DNA of 64,000 nucleotides from Costus lasius (Eukaryota > Streptophyta > Magnoliopsida > Zingiberales > Costaceae). A program made the translations under genes and the position numbers. Positions 1 to 11,768 of the stretch are shown here, piece after piece. The notes beneath the pieces are model-generated. The model did not search any database. It was not told the origin of the DNA and saw only the letters and a program-made list of their open reading frames with translations. The stretch is taken from contig CM050446.2 in the NCBI GenBank assembly GCA_027563935.2, positions 125,132,499-125,196,498 on the forward strand, in the 5' to 3' direction. Each line of letters opens with the position of its first letter. Position 1 is the first letter of the stretch.

Positions 1-696
1 ATCTTTGCAAGGGATGGAGATGGGATAGTCCGTCAGCCCGAACTGCTGTGTCTGTGGGGGCTTCTCCATCACTTTCAGATAAACGCTGGGTATCACCTTG
101 CTCGACAATTCATGCGCGTTGCCCATGCACAGAAGGGCAATATATGTATCGGAGGAATGATAACAATGATAGCACTATCTCTTGGACATAACCCGTACGG
201 AAAACCAGAAGTAGTGGGAAGCCGACGCTTGGATCTTGAGCATCTTCTTTCCATGAAGATGATTGTTCGGCGAGGCGACATTTACCATCTGACCTTTGCG
301 GATACTACGATTACTATGGCACTCCCAAATTCTGCACGGACTGATATCAGGGATAGCGCCAATTGGCACCTTCATTCAGAGCCGACTGCACCAGAGGACT
401 AGACCGCTCCTTTAGATGTTGACCCGAGCTTTTCTATCAGGGGATAGTGTCGGACCGCAGCGCTCCCGTCCACTAATGACAAGCTCCATCTACTACGTGA
501 GGAACAACAAAACCAGGGGAAGCAACTTGCGACCCTGGTAAAGACGGTAAAGTCAATTGAGCTCTTCCTGCACTGCAACATGTCACTACCTCCACCGTGG
601 GATGAAGATGAAGATGCAGACGACACCATCCATGTCTCCAACTCCTTCGAAGAAGCTGACGACGACGATGAGGACCCAGCAGAGTGCAGTGAGTAG
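1..696 (+). pseudogene. Athila ORF1 (env-position) C-terminal part, element B
   Basis: The frame is open from the first base and matches element D's ORF1 closely, including the blocks GIVRQPELLCLWG, GGMITMIALSLGHNP and MKMIVRRGDIYHLTFAD. The family is the plant Athila ORF1 protein (Pfam ATHILA), encoded downstream of pol where an env gene would lie; its function is not established. No signal peptide or membrane segment is visible in this part. Two in-frame TAG codons (400-402 and 445-447) break it; both fit CAG or CAA codons changed by one base, judged from D. It ends in an acidic Asp/Glu tail with TAG at 694-696. There is no frameshift. Confidence 0.8.
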
Positions 697-2042
697 GACT
701 ACACTTTAGTAAGTCTTCCCCCATCTATTTTAATACATACCTATACTATATGCATCGAGGATGATGCAACATTTTGCTTTGGGGGAGATTTGCGTATTTT
801 GATGGGTTGTCGTGGCATGAATTTTTATGTTTTCATGATGTGATGATGTATGTACTATTATGGTAAGCTTTACACTGTGATGAACTGATGCTACTGATGT
901 ACTATTGCACCAAACCTGCCAAATTTTAATCCTCTTCACTGTTGAACGTTAATGTGCTCCACTTTCATAATGTTTTCATTACAAGTTACTTTGACAATGT
1001 TTCAGCTTTGCAAGGAAACTTTCATGATTGTACTTCTATGACATGCTATACCTTTCTCATATGCTTTCATCATGACTTTGTTGATAAGACTTGAACTTTA
1101 CTGATTATTATTGACTGAACATGCAAAATCCTAAGGAAGGGTCTAGCTGAAAAGTTTCAAAATCATTGATTGATATTTTCTCATTCATGATTGATTCGTA
1201 TTCATTTACCTAATTTATGATTGATTTATACTCCCACACTTCATTGAGAGTATCTTTCATGCTAAACAATTCACCTAGTCACTTGATTCATTATACACTA
1301 AACACTTAAGGATTGAACTTTGATAAGCTTTGAATCTAGGAAGTATCTATATCACAACATGAGTACTATTTGTTTGGATAATTATAGACCAAACCACTTG
1401 ACACACACTTACCACTTTTGGTAACTCTTGGATTTTGATTCGAGCTCCTCTAACTAGGCACCGCACCAGAAATAGAGAGAAAGAAAAGAGAGGAAAACAA
1501 AAGGTAGTGGTACTGAAGTTACAACTTGGCACTGCCCAACAAAATGAGAAAAGAAGAAAAAGAGCAGTGGTACCGAAGTCTTGACTTGGCATTGCCACTA
1601 AAAGAAAAAGAAAATGAAAGAAGAGAAGGGTAGTGGTACCAAATAATAGATAATCTCCATTGAAAAAATAAATTAGTCATGAAGAGCTCAAATTAAACAT
1701 AATTGCAAGAAATCAAAGTATACTAACTTGACACTGCAAATCAAATCAAAAGAAAAGAAAAGCAGTGGTACCGAAGCTTCGGCTTGGCATTGCAGAAGAG
1801 AAAAAGTGTGGTGGTACCGAGGTTATGAGCAAGGCCTTTACTACTACCTAAGAGTTTACCATCTGGGTGTTCTAAGTAGGATTAGTGCTTCATGTGGTAA
1901 GGAACTATTTTTATCCAATATTATCGTACAAATGTTGTCCATATATCTGACCTAGATTCTTTGCTTTTCATCTTGACATCTTAAAAAGTCTACAGTGATT
2001 TGTGCATCCTGTGACTAGCTGTGATTATTTAGCATTTATAGA
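697..2042 (+). other. Element B noncoding tail between ORF1 and 3' LTR
   Basis: AT-rich DNA with no credible gene. The last 600 bases hold the hairpin array listed separately. The tail is cut at 2042 by element A and resumes at 11672, where the text continues as in element D near 29330. Confidence 0.8.
1503..1830 (+). repeat. Hairpin array, element B tail
   Basis: Repeated units begin GGYAGTGGTACCGAAG and end CTTGGCACTGCC, so the outer arms pair (GGCAGTG with CACTGCC) and the inner arms pair (CCGAAG with CTTGG, one bulge). The clearest units are 1503-1536, 1564-1596 and 1762-1793; degenerate ones start near 1630 and 1809. Units are separated by purine-rich linkers of A and G. The same array occurs in elements A, C and D at the same place. 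Confidence 0.8.
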
Positions 2043-3544
2043 TGATGCATTGCATTTTGGTAGTGATTTTCATAGTTATTTCATGTCAAATCTAGGCTTA
2101 TTTCGGCATTTTTATACTCATTACGGGCTTATTTCCTTCGTATCTTCAGAATCTTTACTTTTTGGCACTTTTATGGAATTTCAGGTAAAAACACTTTTTT
2201 TTCAACATATTTTGAAGATTCTGAGGCCATGGGACGATTTCTTGTGTTGAAACTAAGCTGCTCGTCAAATTTGGAGTCATTTGGAGTTTTGCCTGACAAT
2301 CACGGCCAGGTGAACCCCACGGGGTTCACCATCCTAGTCGCCAGCCTGCGAAACTCACAGAGAGCATCACGGCCGGGTGAACCCCATCGGGGTTCACCAG
2401 AATTCCATTTGGCCGAAAACTGTCCAGAACACATCACGGCCAGGTGAACCCGGCGGGGTTCACCGCGCTTCTTTCAGCCGAAGCCTCAGGATGAATCACG
2501 GCCAGGTGAACCCAGCGAAGTTCACCGTGATTCTAACCCAGGTTCGCGAGCGGCTCGACCCACACTCGGTCTTCGATTTCTCACCCGTTCGGAGGCCAAA
2601 TTCGGCAAGTAAGGTGTCTATGGAAAGCTCTTTCAGAGGCGAACGCAGAGGACATAAAAGCCCCAATTTTCTTGCCCTAATCATCGAGCATTCACGTGAA
2701 GAAGCGGTGCGGGTGGAAGAACTCGGCGACAGAGGTGATTTTTGGAGATTTTCGGAAATTGAGATACACGATCATCACGATTTCTTCAGGATTCCTTCGG
2801 TTTATCGTGTCCTTCCCCTTAGCTTCGTTTTATTATACTTTTCATTTCATTAAAAGAGAGATTTTGAGCGTTTCAATGACGATTGTAGCGTAAACCCTAT
2901 TTCGGGGCTTGGTGGAAACCCTTTGATAATTTTAATTGCAAACTTTGTATCTATTTATGTTATTTGGTATGAGTTATGAGCATATTTTACTTTGACGTAT
3001 TTATTTCGTGGTTTCACCTTGGCCGAGTAATTTCGCGTGTTAGCCGTTACGATTCATATCGAGAGAAGGATCGTAAGGGTCAAACCTCTGAGTAAAACTT
3101 GCGAGACCTCGACACGAGAGTGCTTGGTCCTCGCTCGAGGATTTCATAGTTTGCCATAGAACTCATTGGGTTCGCCTTAGAACGATCCACCGCGAGAGTA
3201 GGAGGTCGGTCTAAGACGAACACCGGAGTGTATCACTCGAGAGAGGGCACATTGTACCCTAGGGTTAGACTCCTTGTGCAAAACCAATAAACCAAATAAC
3301 TAATATCTTTCTTGTGCGATTAAGATTATCATTGTGGTGGAAGCCGTAGCCCTGAATTCTCTCTTATATCTTTTCTCTACCGACGTAGTTATAATTGCTT
3401 GTTTACGATTTTCTGTTCTCAAAACCACGTTTCGATTCGCCTAGCTATTAGGACTTGGACTTTCTAGTACTCAACCTTGCTCCCTATGGGATTCGACATC
3501 TTTTATATTACTTCGACATATCCGTGCACTTGCGGAGCGTGTCA
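2043..3544 (+). repeat. 5' LTR of element A
   Basis: 1502 bases, TG...CA, near-identical to 10170-11666. It contains a four-unit palindrome array (2309-2526), a GC-rich leader-like stretch, and the end motif GTGCACTTGCGG shared by the LTRs of A, B, C, D and (reversed) G. The PBS follows within 7 bases. Confidence 0.93.
2300..2530 (+). repeat. Palindrome array in LTR of element A
   Basis: Four units with arms GGTGAACCC and GGGTTCACC around a 2-5 base centre, at 2309-2330, 2376-2398, 2443-2464 and 2505-2526, each preceded by TCACGGCC or a close variant. Spacing is about 60-68 bases. The same units recur in the 3' LTR (10436-10653) and in the spacer before ORF1 (6706-6950). Confidence 0.85.
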
Positions 3545-3550
3545 AGTTTT

Positions 3551-3568
3551 TGTCGCCGTTGCCGGGGA
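3551..3568 (+). other. Primer-binding site, tRNA-Asp, element A
   Basis: TGTCGCCGTTGCCGGGGA is complementary to the 3' end of plant tRNA-Asp(GUC), with one mismatch at the third base compared with TGGCGCC in element C. It lies 6 bases after the LTR end, the usual place for the primer of minus-strand synthesis. Confidence 0.88.
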
Positions 3569-3705
3569 GCAACGTTTGATATTAGTATATTTCCGAGAAT
3601 TGGTAGACTAGGCCTTAGGTTAGATTTTTCTTACTGCACTGTTATTTTCTTTTTCATTTTATTTACTTGCTATCTTAGAACTTTATAATTTTGACTGACC
3701 GTTTT

Positions 3706-6444
3706 ATGCGAAGAAGTTCTAGGGCAGGTACATTCTTTGACATTGATCCAGAGATCGAGCGCACCTTCCGGACAAGAAGGAAGCAAAATCAAATTCTGAA
3801 GAAAGAAATCATGAACCATTCAGGAGAAGACAATCAGATGGAACACATTCAACTTGATGTGAACGATGACCGAGCACAACAACCAATGGGGAACAACTAT
3901 AACAACAGGACATTGAAAGATTACTCGACACCTTACACTTACGGTTTTCAATCTGTAATTGCTAGGCCCGCTGTTGAGGCCAACAACTTCGAAATAAAAC
4001 CTGCTCTTCTTTCTATGGTGCAACAAAACCAATTTGGTGGTTCTCCTCTTGAGGACCCCAACATGCACCTTTCTATTTTTTTGGAATATTGCGATATGTT
4101 GAGAATTAATGGAGTGTCTGCTGATGCTATCAGGTTGCGACTATTTTCCTTCTCTCTGAGGGACAGGGCGAGAGCTTGGCTGCACACACTACCTGCTGCT
4201 TCGATAAGAACATGGGCAGAGCTTTCTCAAGCCTTTCTCTCCAAGTACTTCCCTCCATCAAAGACAATCCAATGGCGAAATCAGATAACGAGCTTCATGC
4301 AAAAGGATGGGGAGTCTCTATATGAAGCTTGGGAGAGGTTTAAGGAGCTACAAAGGATGTGTCCACATCATGGTGTTGAGACTTGGGTTTTGATCCAAAC
4401 GTTCTACAGCGGTCTGGATTACAACACGAGGCTTACAGTGGACGCTGCAGCAGGAGGCGCTTTGATGAATAGGAGAGTTGAGGATGCAATGAACCTTCTC
4501 GAGGACATGACAATTAACCATCACCAATGGACATCTGAGAGAGGTACTTCTACCAAGAAGTTAGGTAAGTATGACTTAGACTCTCTTACTGCTCTCACGG
4601 CTAAGGTAGATAATTTGACTAGAAAGCTTGATTCTTGGTCTGGTAATTCTGTGGATATTAGTGCTATTTCTTGTGAGGTTTGTGGAGTTGTAGGTCATGC
4701 AGGAGTAGAATGCCAGGCAGGAGATGGACAGATGGCTGCAGTTCATCTTGAGCAATTGAATGCAGTTGGAAATTTCAACCAGAACAACAACCTTTATTCC
4801 AACTACTACAATCCAGGATGGCGCAACCATCCAAATTTCTCTTACCGGACAACTTAGCCAATTCAACCGGGACAAGTTCCACCACAGCAGACTCAGCCCC
4901 CACAAGGAAACTTTAGGCAACCTCAACAGAGCAACTTCAGACCACCAGGATTCCAAGCCAGAAATTACAATGCACCATTGCCACAACCACAACAGCCAAG
5001 GCCCAACAATTATTCAAATCCGGGCAAGCAACTTGAAGGACTCACAGATATGATGAAGATGATGATGACCAGGATGGACTCCCTAGAGACACACAATAAG
5101 ATGCTAGAGAGCCAGCTAGCCCAGCAAGTTAGCTCATCTTCCAGAGCACCAGGAAAGTTACCATCCCAGCCTGAAGTAAACCCGAGGGAGCAGTGCAATG
5201 CAATCTTCACTCGGAGCGGCAAGCAATTGGAAGATCCGAAGATGCCGACAGATGACAGGATATAAGAGACAATACCAGAACCTGTGGAACCACATTCGAA
5301 TGCAACACCGGTGGCACCTGAGCCAGTTGAGGAGGAGCGGCCCTATGTGGGACCGCCAGCATATAAGCCACCGATTCCCTTTCCATAGAGGCTTGTCAAG
5401 GCTAAATTGGACAAGCAGTTTGGTAAGTTTTTAGAGGTTTTGAAGAAACTCTACATTAACATCCCTTTTGTTGATGCTCTTTCGCAGATGCCGACTTATG
5501 CGAAATTTCTGAAAGACATTTTATCAAACAAGAGGAAGCTAGAGGATCAAGGGACCGTTGCACTTACTGAAGAGTGCAGCGCCATCATTCAGAACAAGCT
5601 CCCTCAGAAGCTTAAGGACCCAGACAGTTTCTCCTTACCCTGCCAGATTGGGGAGATGTCTTTTTAGAGGGCTCTGTGCGACTTAGGAGCGAGCGTTAGC
5701 CTCATGCCACTTTCACTTTGTAAAAGGCTAGACTTAGGGGATTTGCATCCAACTAATATTTCTATACAGCTTGCAGACCGATCTATGTATTACCCAGTTG
5801 GTATTTTAGAGGACGTACCTGTTAAAGTAGGAGATTACTTTATTCCTACCAACTTTATTGTTTTGGAAATTGATGAGGATGATAGGCTCCCGATCATTTT
5901 GGGGAGGCCTTTCTTGGCCACTACAGGCGCTGTCATGGATGTCAAGAATGGGAAACTGACCTTGAACATCTGTGGCAATGACATTCAATTTGATCTTACT
6001 AATACTTTGAAAAAACCTTCTCTTGCAGGTACGTGCTGCAGCGTGGACATTGTGAAGAGAGCCACACAGGATGTTGAGCCGCCTAGAAGAGACGTGGACC
6101 CATTGGAACTTACCCCGACAACCCCGACCAAGAACGCCAAGAGCTACAAAGCACGCACCAAGTTTTGGCATGACAAGCGCATAACAAGGAAGGAATTTCA
6201 TGAGGGAGACAAAGTACTACTGTTCAATTCATGACTTCGACTGTTTCCAGGAAAACTTCGCACGAGGTGGTCTGGTCCTTTCACAGTTCAGAAAGTTCAA
6301 CCATATGGTGCCATCACAATTTGGACAGAACGAACTGTGAGCTTCACAGTAAACGGGCACCGCCTCAAGCATTACTTTGAAGATGAGTGGGTTAAGAGAG
6401 AGAAAGTTTTAGCTCTCTTAGACCCCTCGGATTTGAAACTTTAA
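3706..6444 (+). pseudogene. gag-protease fused by deletion to integrase C-terminal tail, element A
   Basis: One continuous frame of about 913 codons starts at the ATG at 3706. It encodes the Ty3-gypsy capsid domain (PPSKTIQWRNQITSF, LTVDAAAGGALM), a CCHC zinc knuckle (CEVCGVVGHAGVEC, 4672-4713), and an aspartic protease with the Athila-type LCDLGASVSLMPL motif near 5680. After RDVDPLELTP (about 6110) it jumps straight to the end of integrase (FWHDKRITRKEF, then the GPF/Y-like region). About 1 kb or more of coding for RT, RNase H and integrase core is missing. In-frame stops lie at 4855, about 5263, about 5386, about 5665 and 6232. There is no frameshift. Most stops fit single C-to-T changes. 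Confidence 0.87.
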
Positions 6445-6483
6445 AAACTCTCACGGTCGAGCTACCGACCTAAACCTAGCACT

Positions 6484-6501
6484 CTTGGGAGGCAACCCAA
6501 G
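6484..6501 (+). repeat. Conserved pol-end hairpin, element A
   Basis: CTTGGGAGGCAACCCAAG folds with a 6-base stem. The identical 18-mer is at 25466-25483 in element D and a variant (GTTAGGAGGCAACCCAAC) at 34653-34670 in element C, each shortly after the pol or protease end. Confidence 0.75.
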
Positions 6502-6705
6502 TTTTTGCTTAATTTTAGTTTTTATGCATAGTTTCTCCATGTTGATTAGTTAGTGTTTTGATCATTATTTTGTCTTTCTTTTATTTTCACTTTTCTAGAG
6601 GGGATTGCTACTAATTTGATGTCTCTATATGTTGTAGGAAGAAGTTGGAGCACAATGGAATTTTTTCAGAATTTTTCCATATTTTTTCGAGCATACAGTG
6701 AACAA

Positions 6706-6950
6706 TCACGGCCAGGTGAACCCCATGGGGTTCACTGTGATGTGTACTGAGCAGTGCACCAGGCTTTGTAACCAGAGGACTTCACAGGCAGGTGAACCCC
6801 AGCGGGTTCACCAGTATTCTACATACGCAGAATCCAACCAGTAAGCTTCACGGGTCGGTGAACCCCAGCGGGTTCACCCGTGTTTCTGTTGCTTTAGCCC
6901 GACCACAATAAACATCACGGGCGAGTGAACCCGGGCGGGTTCACTGGAAT
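6706..6950 (+). repeat. Palindrome array upstream of ORF1, element A
   Basis: Four units of the type seen in the LTR, with arms GGTGAACCC and GGGTTCAC, at about 6715, 6791, 6860 and 6925. Spacing is about 67-76 bases. Outer bases such as ATCACGG and GTGA extend some stems. Confidence 0.83.
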
Positions 6951-7421
6951 TTCAAGTTTTGTTCGCCCGAAACTAGGGCACACGCTCGAAAGCTTCCGCC
7001 GCCGCCTTCCTCTTTCTCCAAGATCCCATTGATTTCGGAATTCTTCCCCCTTTCCAAACACGAAGAAGATCTTTCCAGATCGGATCCGAGTTTCCTTGCA
7101 AGTGGATCGAGTTCTATCTCAACTTCAACCCTGATTTTTAGCGTCCCAAGATTTTGTGTACTTCCGCCGCCGCCACCCGATTTTGACAAAACCGACCAGA
7201 GCGCACCACTTTCTTTCCATCTTTGCACTCAAAGAAGATTTCCGAAGGTTTGATCTAGCTTTACATTGCATCCAGACGGATTTCCGGTTCGTTCGATTTC
7301 AGATCGAGGGTTTTTGTTCCGCCTGTTCCTCCGCCCCTTGTTTTTGCCGATCGGCGCTGCTCCAGTTTTCTCTGCATCTTCAACCAAAGTCTGCCGCCAC
7401 TTCCAACCTTCTCTAGCCACT

Positions 7422-8939
7422 ATGCCTCCAAGGACGAAGGCCATGGCCAGCAAGAGAACTTCACGCCCTCAACAGGCACTGTCAGATTCGTCCGCCACGG
7501 ACGATGAGGAGTATGAGCCGACGCCTACACCTCCTTCCTACCGGCCTTCTTCAGCTACGCCACGCTCTTCTTCGTCTCGTCACAGCCGCACACCTGCCAG
7601 CCGACCACAGCCTTACGTATCTCCCCCGAACGAGTTCGGGATTATCTTCTGAAACGCTGAACAAGAGGCACGGTATCAGATTCTGCGACAACGCCGCGTG
7701 CTCAATACGCGGTATCTAGATCGAACCACCCTACAAATGCTAGGGATGCTTGGAGACTTTGACTTGATGTATGCATCCATAGGGTGGGAGCAATTTCAGT
7801 AGTTATTCTCACCCACCTACATCGATACCACGCTGGAATTTCTGAGTTCATTGGAAGTCAAAGCTGATTCTACACTTGAGGATGATCCAGGCCGTCTGTC
7901 CTTCCGCCTGGGTAACATCGAACACATCCTATCTCTTTCACAGTTCCGCGGTATTTACGGTTTTCCAGAACCTAGCGCACGCAGAGTCCCTACTGAGTAT
8001 AGTGAGCAGAGCTTCTAGGGCGCTGTCACCAACGAGCACATCTACTCCGCTCGCACAGCTCGCGCATTCAGTCTATGCAACCCAGTGATCAAGTAAGTTC
8101 ACCGCGTATTGGCCCACACTCTCTTTGGCCACGGTGAAAGTGACGGTATGGTTCGACAGACTGAGTTATTTTATATCTGGTGCATGCTCCACAGTTTTAG
8201 AGTTGATTCAGGATATTATTTGGCAAAGTATTTCATCCGCGTCGCCCGTTCTTTGAGGGGGGCGATAGTGATTGGCGGCTTGATCACACCTCTGGCAATT
8301 TCCCTCGGCATCATTCCCTACGGCACATTGGAGGCTACCGGCAACAACAGGCTCGACATCGAGTCTTGCGTTGCTATGAAACTTATTATACGCAAGGGAG
8401 ATTCTTATTATATGACATTCAAGGGAAACCCCTTCTGCCTGCCTTTGCCAAACTTGGAGCACACAACTGTTAGAGTCTGTGGAAACTGGTGCATCCAGCC
8501 AGTTGAGGACACACAGCCCGATCCAGTCGACACTGCACTGCCGGCACCTGGGGTATTTTCTTTTGGTGGCACCTCCTCTCACGATTCTATGATGTCTGTA
8601 TTGCAGGAAATCAAGGAGGAACAGCTCCATCAAAGAGAGTTGATCGATCACATGGACACCACCGTCTTTCACATGCAGCAGGACTACGCCGCTCGATGGG
8701 AATCAAATGAAGCTGGTATGCAATGCCAGCACAAAATGCTGAGCTCAATTTGGGGAAAGCTATCCGCGATGGATGAGCGCCTCGCCTTTGTCTCTGAGGA
8801 GCACAAGGCTCAGATGGACATCTCCTCCGACAGCGTTTTTCCTTCAAATGAGGAGGTTGAGCCGGATTATAGTGCGCGTGGGAAGAAGAAGAGCTCGAGC
8901 TCGAGAGCTTCTGGCTCCCGCTCGCGCAAAAAGAAGTAG
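7422..8939 (+). pseudogene. Athila ORF1 (env-position), element A
   Basis: A single frame of 506 codons from ATG 7422 to TAG at 8937. The N-terminus is Ser/Pro/Arg-rich. The core carries the Athila ORF1 blocks VLNTRYLD, PTYIDTTLEFLSSLEV, LSFRLGN, HRVLAHTLFGHGESDG and IGGLITPLAISLGI. A helical region (about 8580-8800) precedes a basic Ser/Arg/Lys tail. No signal peptide or clear membrane anchor is visible, which argues against a true envelope protein. In-frame stops lie at about 7650, 7800, 8016 and 8085, with no frameshift. The basic tail contrasts with the acidic tail of B and D. Confidence 0.8.
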
Positions 8940-10169
8940 CTGCCCAGGATATCTATATCAGCACCCACTTCTCTCACATCATGGTATTGCATAGAGGACT
9001 ATGCAAAAATTTAGAGTGGGTGAGCTTTCTTTACTCTGGTCTCTGCTTTATTTCTACACGTGGCTGCGATGTGATTTGATGTGATGTTTTGATGTTTCTT
9101 TTTGGAGATTGATACTGTTATCCCACGACGGTTGGATATTATGTGGCATTGTATCTTATATGTCATTATATTCGTGGGCTTGGTCCACTTCTTCAGGCCC
9201 CACCTCGTGATTGTATGACATATCTTTTATATTTGCGTCTGCACTATGTTATGATGATTTTACTTTTCATACTTGATGTGTGAATCTTTTCCATGAGAGT
9301 TATGTGAATGAATTGTCCTTTGAAAGCTATTTCATAAATTTTAAAGTTGAATACTTGACTGGTTAGGAATGATCAAAGAATTAAGTCTGGAGTATACCTC
9401 CTTGTTAGAAATACTGTTTGATCATACCCATATGTTCTATGATTTAGAGATTTTGTGATTTGGATTGATTTTGAGTAGTTCATTAGTGAGTCAAACATAA
9501 CTATGATTGTTAAATCAACTAAAGCCTGCAACTTTCATGAGAATCGTATTGAGATACATATTCTCTTAGTTATTTTTTGAATTCCTTTCTTTTGTTGGGG
9601 AAACACTACATTTGTCAAAAAGGATATGTGATCAACTGCGGAGTATGTTTATAAAAAATTTTTACTCACCCTTAGATTCCTCTACTTGGCACTGCGCAAA
9701 ATTGGCAGTGGTACCGAAGGACATGAGTTGAAATCTAAAGGATGTGAAGTTGAAAACAATAAAATGACTCCTCTACTTGGCATTGCAAAAAATTGGCAAT
9801 GGTACCTAAGGTTATGAGTTGAAGTCCAGTGCAATAACCAGTATATCGTATCCTGAATAAAACATTTGAGTTAACCCCAACGATTTGACTAGGAAGGATT
9901 GGAATTGCATGAGTGTTTTATGTATGCTTAATTGAATCCTATGTTCGCTGCTTACTAAGTTGTTTGACATCTAGTTATTGTGGGATCAAACTGTTGAACA
10001 CTTGAGACAACCATTTACTTAACTTCTCCTGATTAGATCTTGGATTGTTATTAAATATTTTTCTAACTTGGATGTACATCTTGACATGAAAGATTGCTCT
10101 TGTACCTATCATGTATCTCATCTTGTTTTATTGCTTGAGGACAAGCAAAGATTTAAGTCTGGAGTATTT
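8940..10169 (+). other. Noncoding tail of element A
   Basis: AT-rich, no gene. It contains two hairpin units (9684-9719 and 9774-9810) and ends in the conserved box GCTTGAGGACAAGC plus ATTTAAGTC (10133-10169) directly before the 3' LTR, where the plus-strand primer site is expected. Confidence 0.8.
9684..9811 (+). repeat. Hairpin units, element A tail
   Basis: Unit 1 has CTTGGCACTGC, a short linker, then GGCAGTGGTACCGAAGG. Unit 2 has CTTGGCATTGC, linker, then GGCAATGGTACCTAAGG. The change CACTGC to CATTGC in one arm is matched by GCAGTG to GCAATG in the other, so pairing is kept. Confidence 0.75.
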
Positions 10170-11666
10170 TGATGCATTGTTTTTTGGTAGTGATTTTCAT
10201 AGTTATTTCATGTCAAATCTAGGCTTATTTCAGTATTTTTATACTCATTACGGGCTTATTTCCTTCATATCTTCGGAATCTTCATTTTTTGGCACTTTTA
10301 TGGAATTTCAGGGAAAAACACCTTTTTTTAAACATATTTTGAAGATTCTGCGGCCATGGGACGATTTCTTGTGTGGAAACTAAGCTGCTCGTCAAATTTG
10401 GAGTCATTTGGAGTTTTGCCTGACAATCACGGCCAGGTGAACCCCACGGGGTTCACCATCCCAGTCGTCAGCCTGCGAAACTCACAGAGAGCATCACGGC
10501 CAGGTGAACCCCATCGGGGTTCACCAGAATTCCATTTGGCCGAAAACTGTCCAGAACACATCACGGCCAGGTGAACCCGGCGGGGTTCACCGCGCTTCTT
10601 TCAGCCGAAGCCTCAGGATGAATCATGGCCAGGTGAACCCGGCGAAGTTCACCGTGATTCTAACCCAGGTTCGCGAGCGGCTCGACCCACACTCGGTCTT
10701 CGATTTCTCACCCGTTCGGAGGCCAAATTCGGCAAGTAAGGTGTCTATGGAAAGCTCTTTCAGAGGCGAACGCAAAGGATATAAAAGCCCCAATTTTCTT
10801 GCCCTAATCATCGAGCATTCACGCGAAGAAGCGGCGCGGGCGGAAGAACTCGGCGACAGAGGCGATTTTTGGAGATTTTCGGAGATTGAGATACACGATC
10901 ATCACGATTTCTTCAGGATTCCTTCGGTTCATCATCTCCTTCCCCTTAGCTTCATTTTCTTATACTTTTCATTTCATTAAAAGAGAGATTTTGAGCGTTT
11001 CAATGACGATTGTAGCGTAAACCCTATTTCGGGGCTTGGTGGAAACCCTTTGATAATTTTAATTGCAAACTTTGTATCTATTTATGTTATTTGGTATGAG
11101 TTGTGAGCATACTTTGACGTATTTATTTCATGGTTTTACCTTGGCCGAGTAATTTTGCGTATTAGCCGTTACGATTCATATCGAGAGAAGGATCGTAAGG
11201 GTCGAACCTCTGAGTAAAACTTGCAAGACCTCGACACGAGAGTGCTTGGTCCTCGCTCGAGGATTTCATAGTCCGCCATAGAACTCATTGGGTTCACCTT
11301 AGAACGATCCACCGCGAGAGTAGGAGGTCGGTCTAAGACGAACACCAGGGTGTATCACTTGAGAGAGGGCACCTTGTACCCTAGGGTTAGACTCCTTGTG
11401 CAAAACCAATAAACCAAATAACTAATATCTTTCTTGTGCGATTAAGATTATCATTGTGGTGGAAGACGTAGTCCTGAATTCTCTCTTATATCTTTTCTCT
11501 ACCGACGTAGTTGTAATTGCTTGTTTACGATTTTTTGTTCTCAAAACCACGTTTCGATTCGCCTAGCTATTAGGACTTGGACTTTCTAGTACTCAACCTT
11601 GCTCCCTGTGGGATTCGACATCTTTTATATTACTTCGACATATCTGTGCACTTGCGGAGCGTGTCA
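10170..11666 (+). repeat. 3' LTR of element A
   Basis: 1497 bases, matching 2043-3544 throughout, with the palindrome array at 10436-10653. It is followed by the ATAGA target duplication and then element B sequence. Confidence 0.93.
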
Positions 11667-11671
11667 ATAGA

Positions 11672-11768
11672 TCATTAAGGGAGTATCACTTCTATTAAAC
11701 AATCCTCATGGAATTTCATTTCTTTCTATTTGCTTGAGGACAAGCAAAGATTTAAGTCGTAGGTATTC
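11672..11768 (+). other. Element B tail resumed, with 3' priming box
   Basis: Sequence continues element B after the A insertion, ending in GCTTGAGGACAAGC (a 5-base stem with loop AGGA) and TTTAAGTC just before the LTR start TGTTGACA. The box is conserved before the 3' LTRs of A, B, C and D. It is less purine-rich than a classical polypurine tract. Confidence 0.75.

Larger units (their letters stand above)
6445..7421 (+). other. Spacer between pol remnant and ORF1, element A
   Basis: Noncoding. It holds the small hairpin CTTGGGAGGCAACCCAAG (6484-6501), the palindrome array (6706-6950), and a GC-rich leader (6960-7421) up to the ORF1 start codon. Confidence 0.8.
2043..11666 (+). mobile_element. 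Element A: Athila-like LTR retrotransposon lacking RT, RNase H and integrase core
   Basis: Two direct LTRs (2043-3544 and 10170-11666) begin TGATGCATTG and end GAGCGTGTCA. The 5-base duplication ATAGA lies at 2038-2042 and 11667-11671, so both ends are exact. The interior of 6.6 kb has a tRNA-Asp PBS, gag-protease, a short remnant of the integrase C-terminus, a spacer with palindromes, ORF1 and a noncoding tail. RT, RNase H and the catalytic integrase are absent, so it could only have moved using enzymes in trans. Several differences between the LTRs show it is not very recent. Confidence 0.93.

Noticed and set aside
1347..1598. Phe/Ser/Leu-rich frame on the minus strand (also 28827-29151)
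   Set aside because: It is the reverse reading of the hairpin array and its purine linkers, which explains the composition.
2300..2530. CRISPR-like regularly spaced palindromes
   Set aside because: There are only four units, in a plant retrotransposon LTR, with similar rather than unique spacers and copies in both LTRs.
7422..8939. Retroviral envelope gene
   Set aside because: It is in the env position, but no signal peptide, furin-like site or membrane anchor is visible; the sequence matches the Athila ORF1 family instead.
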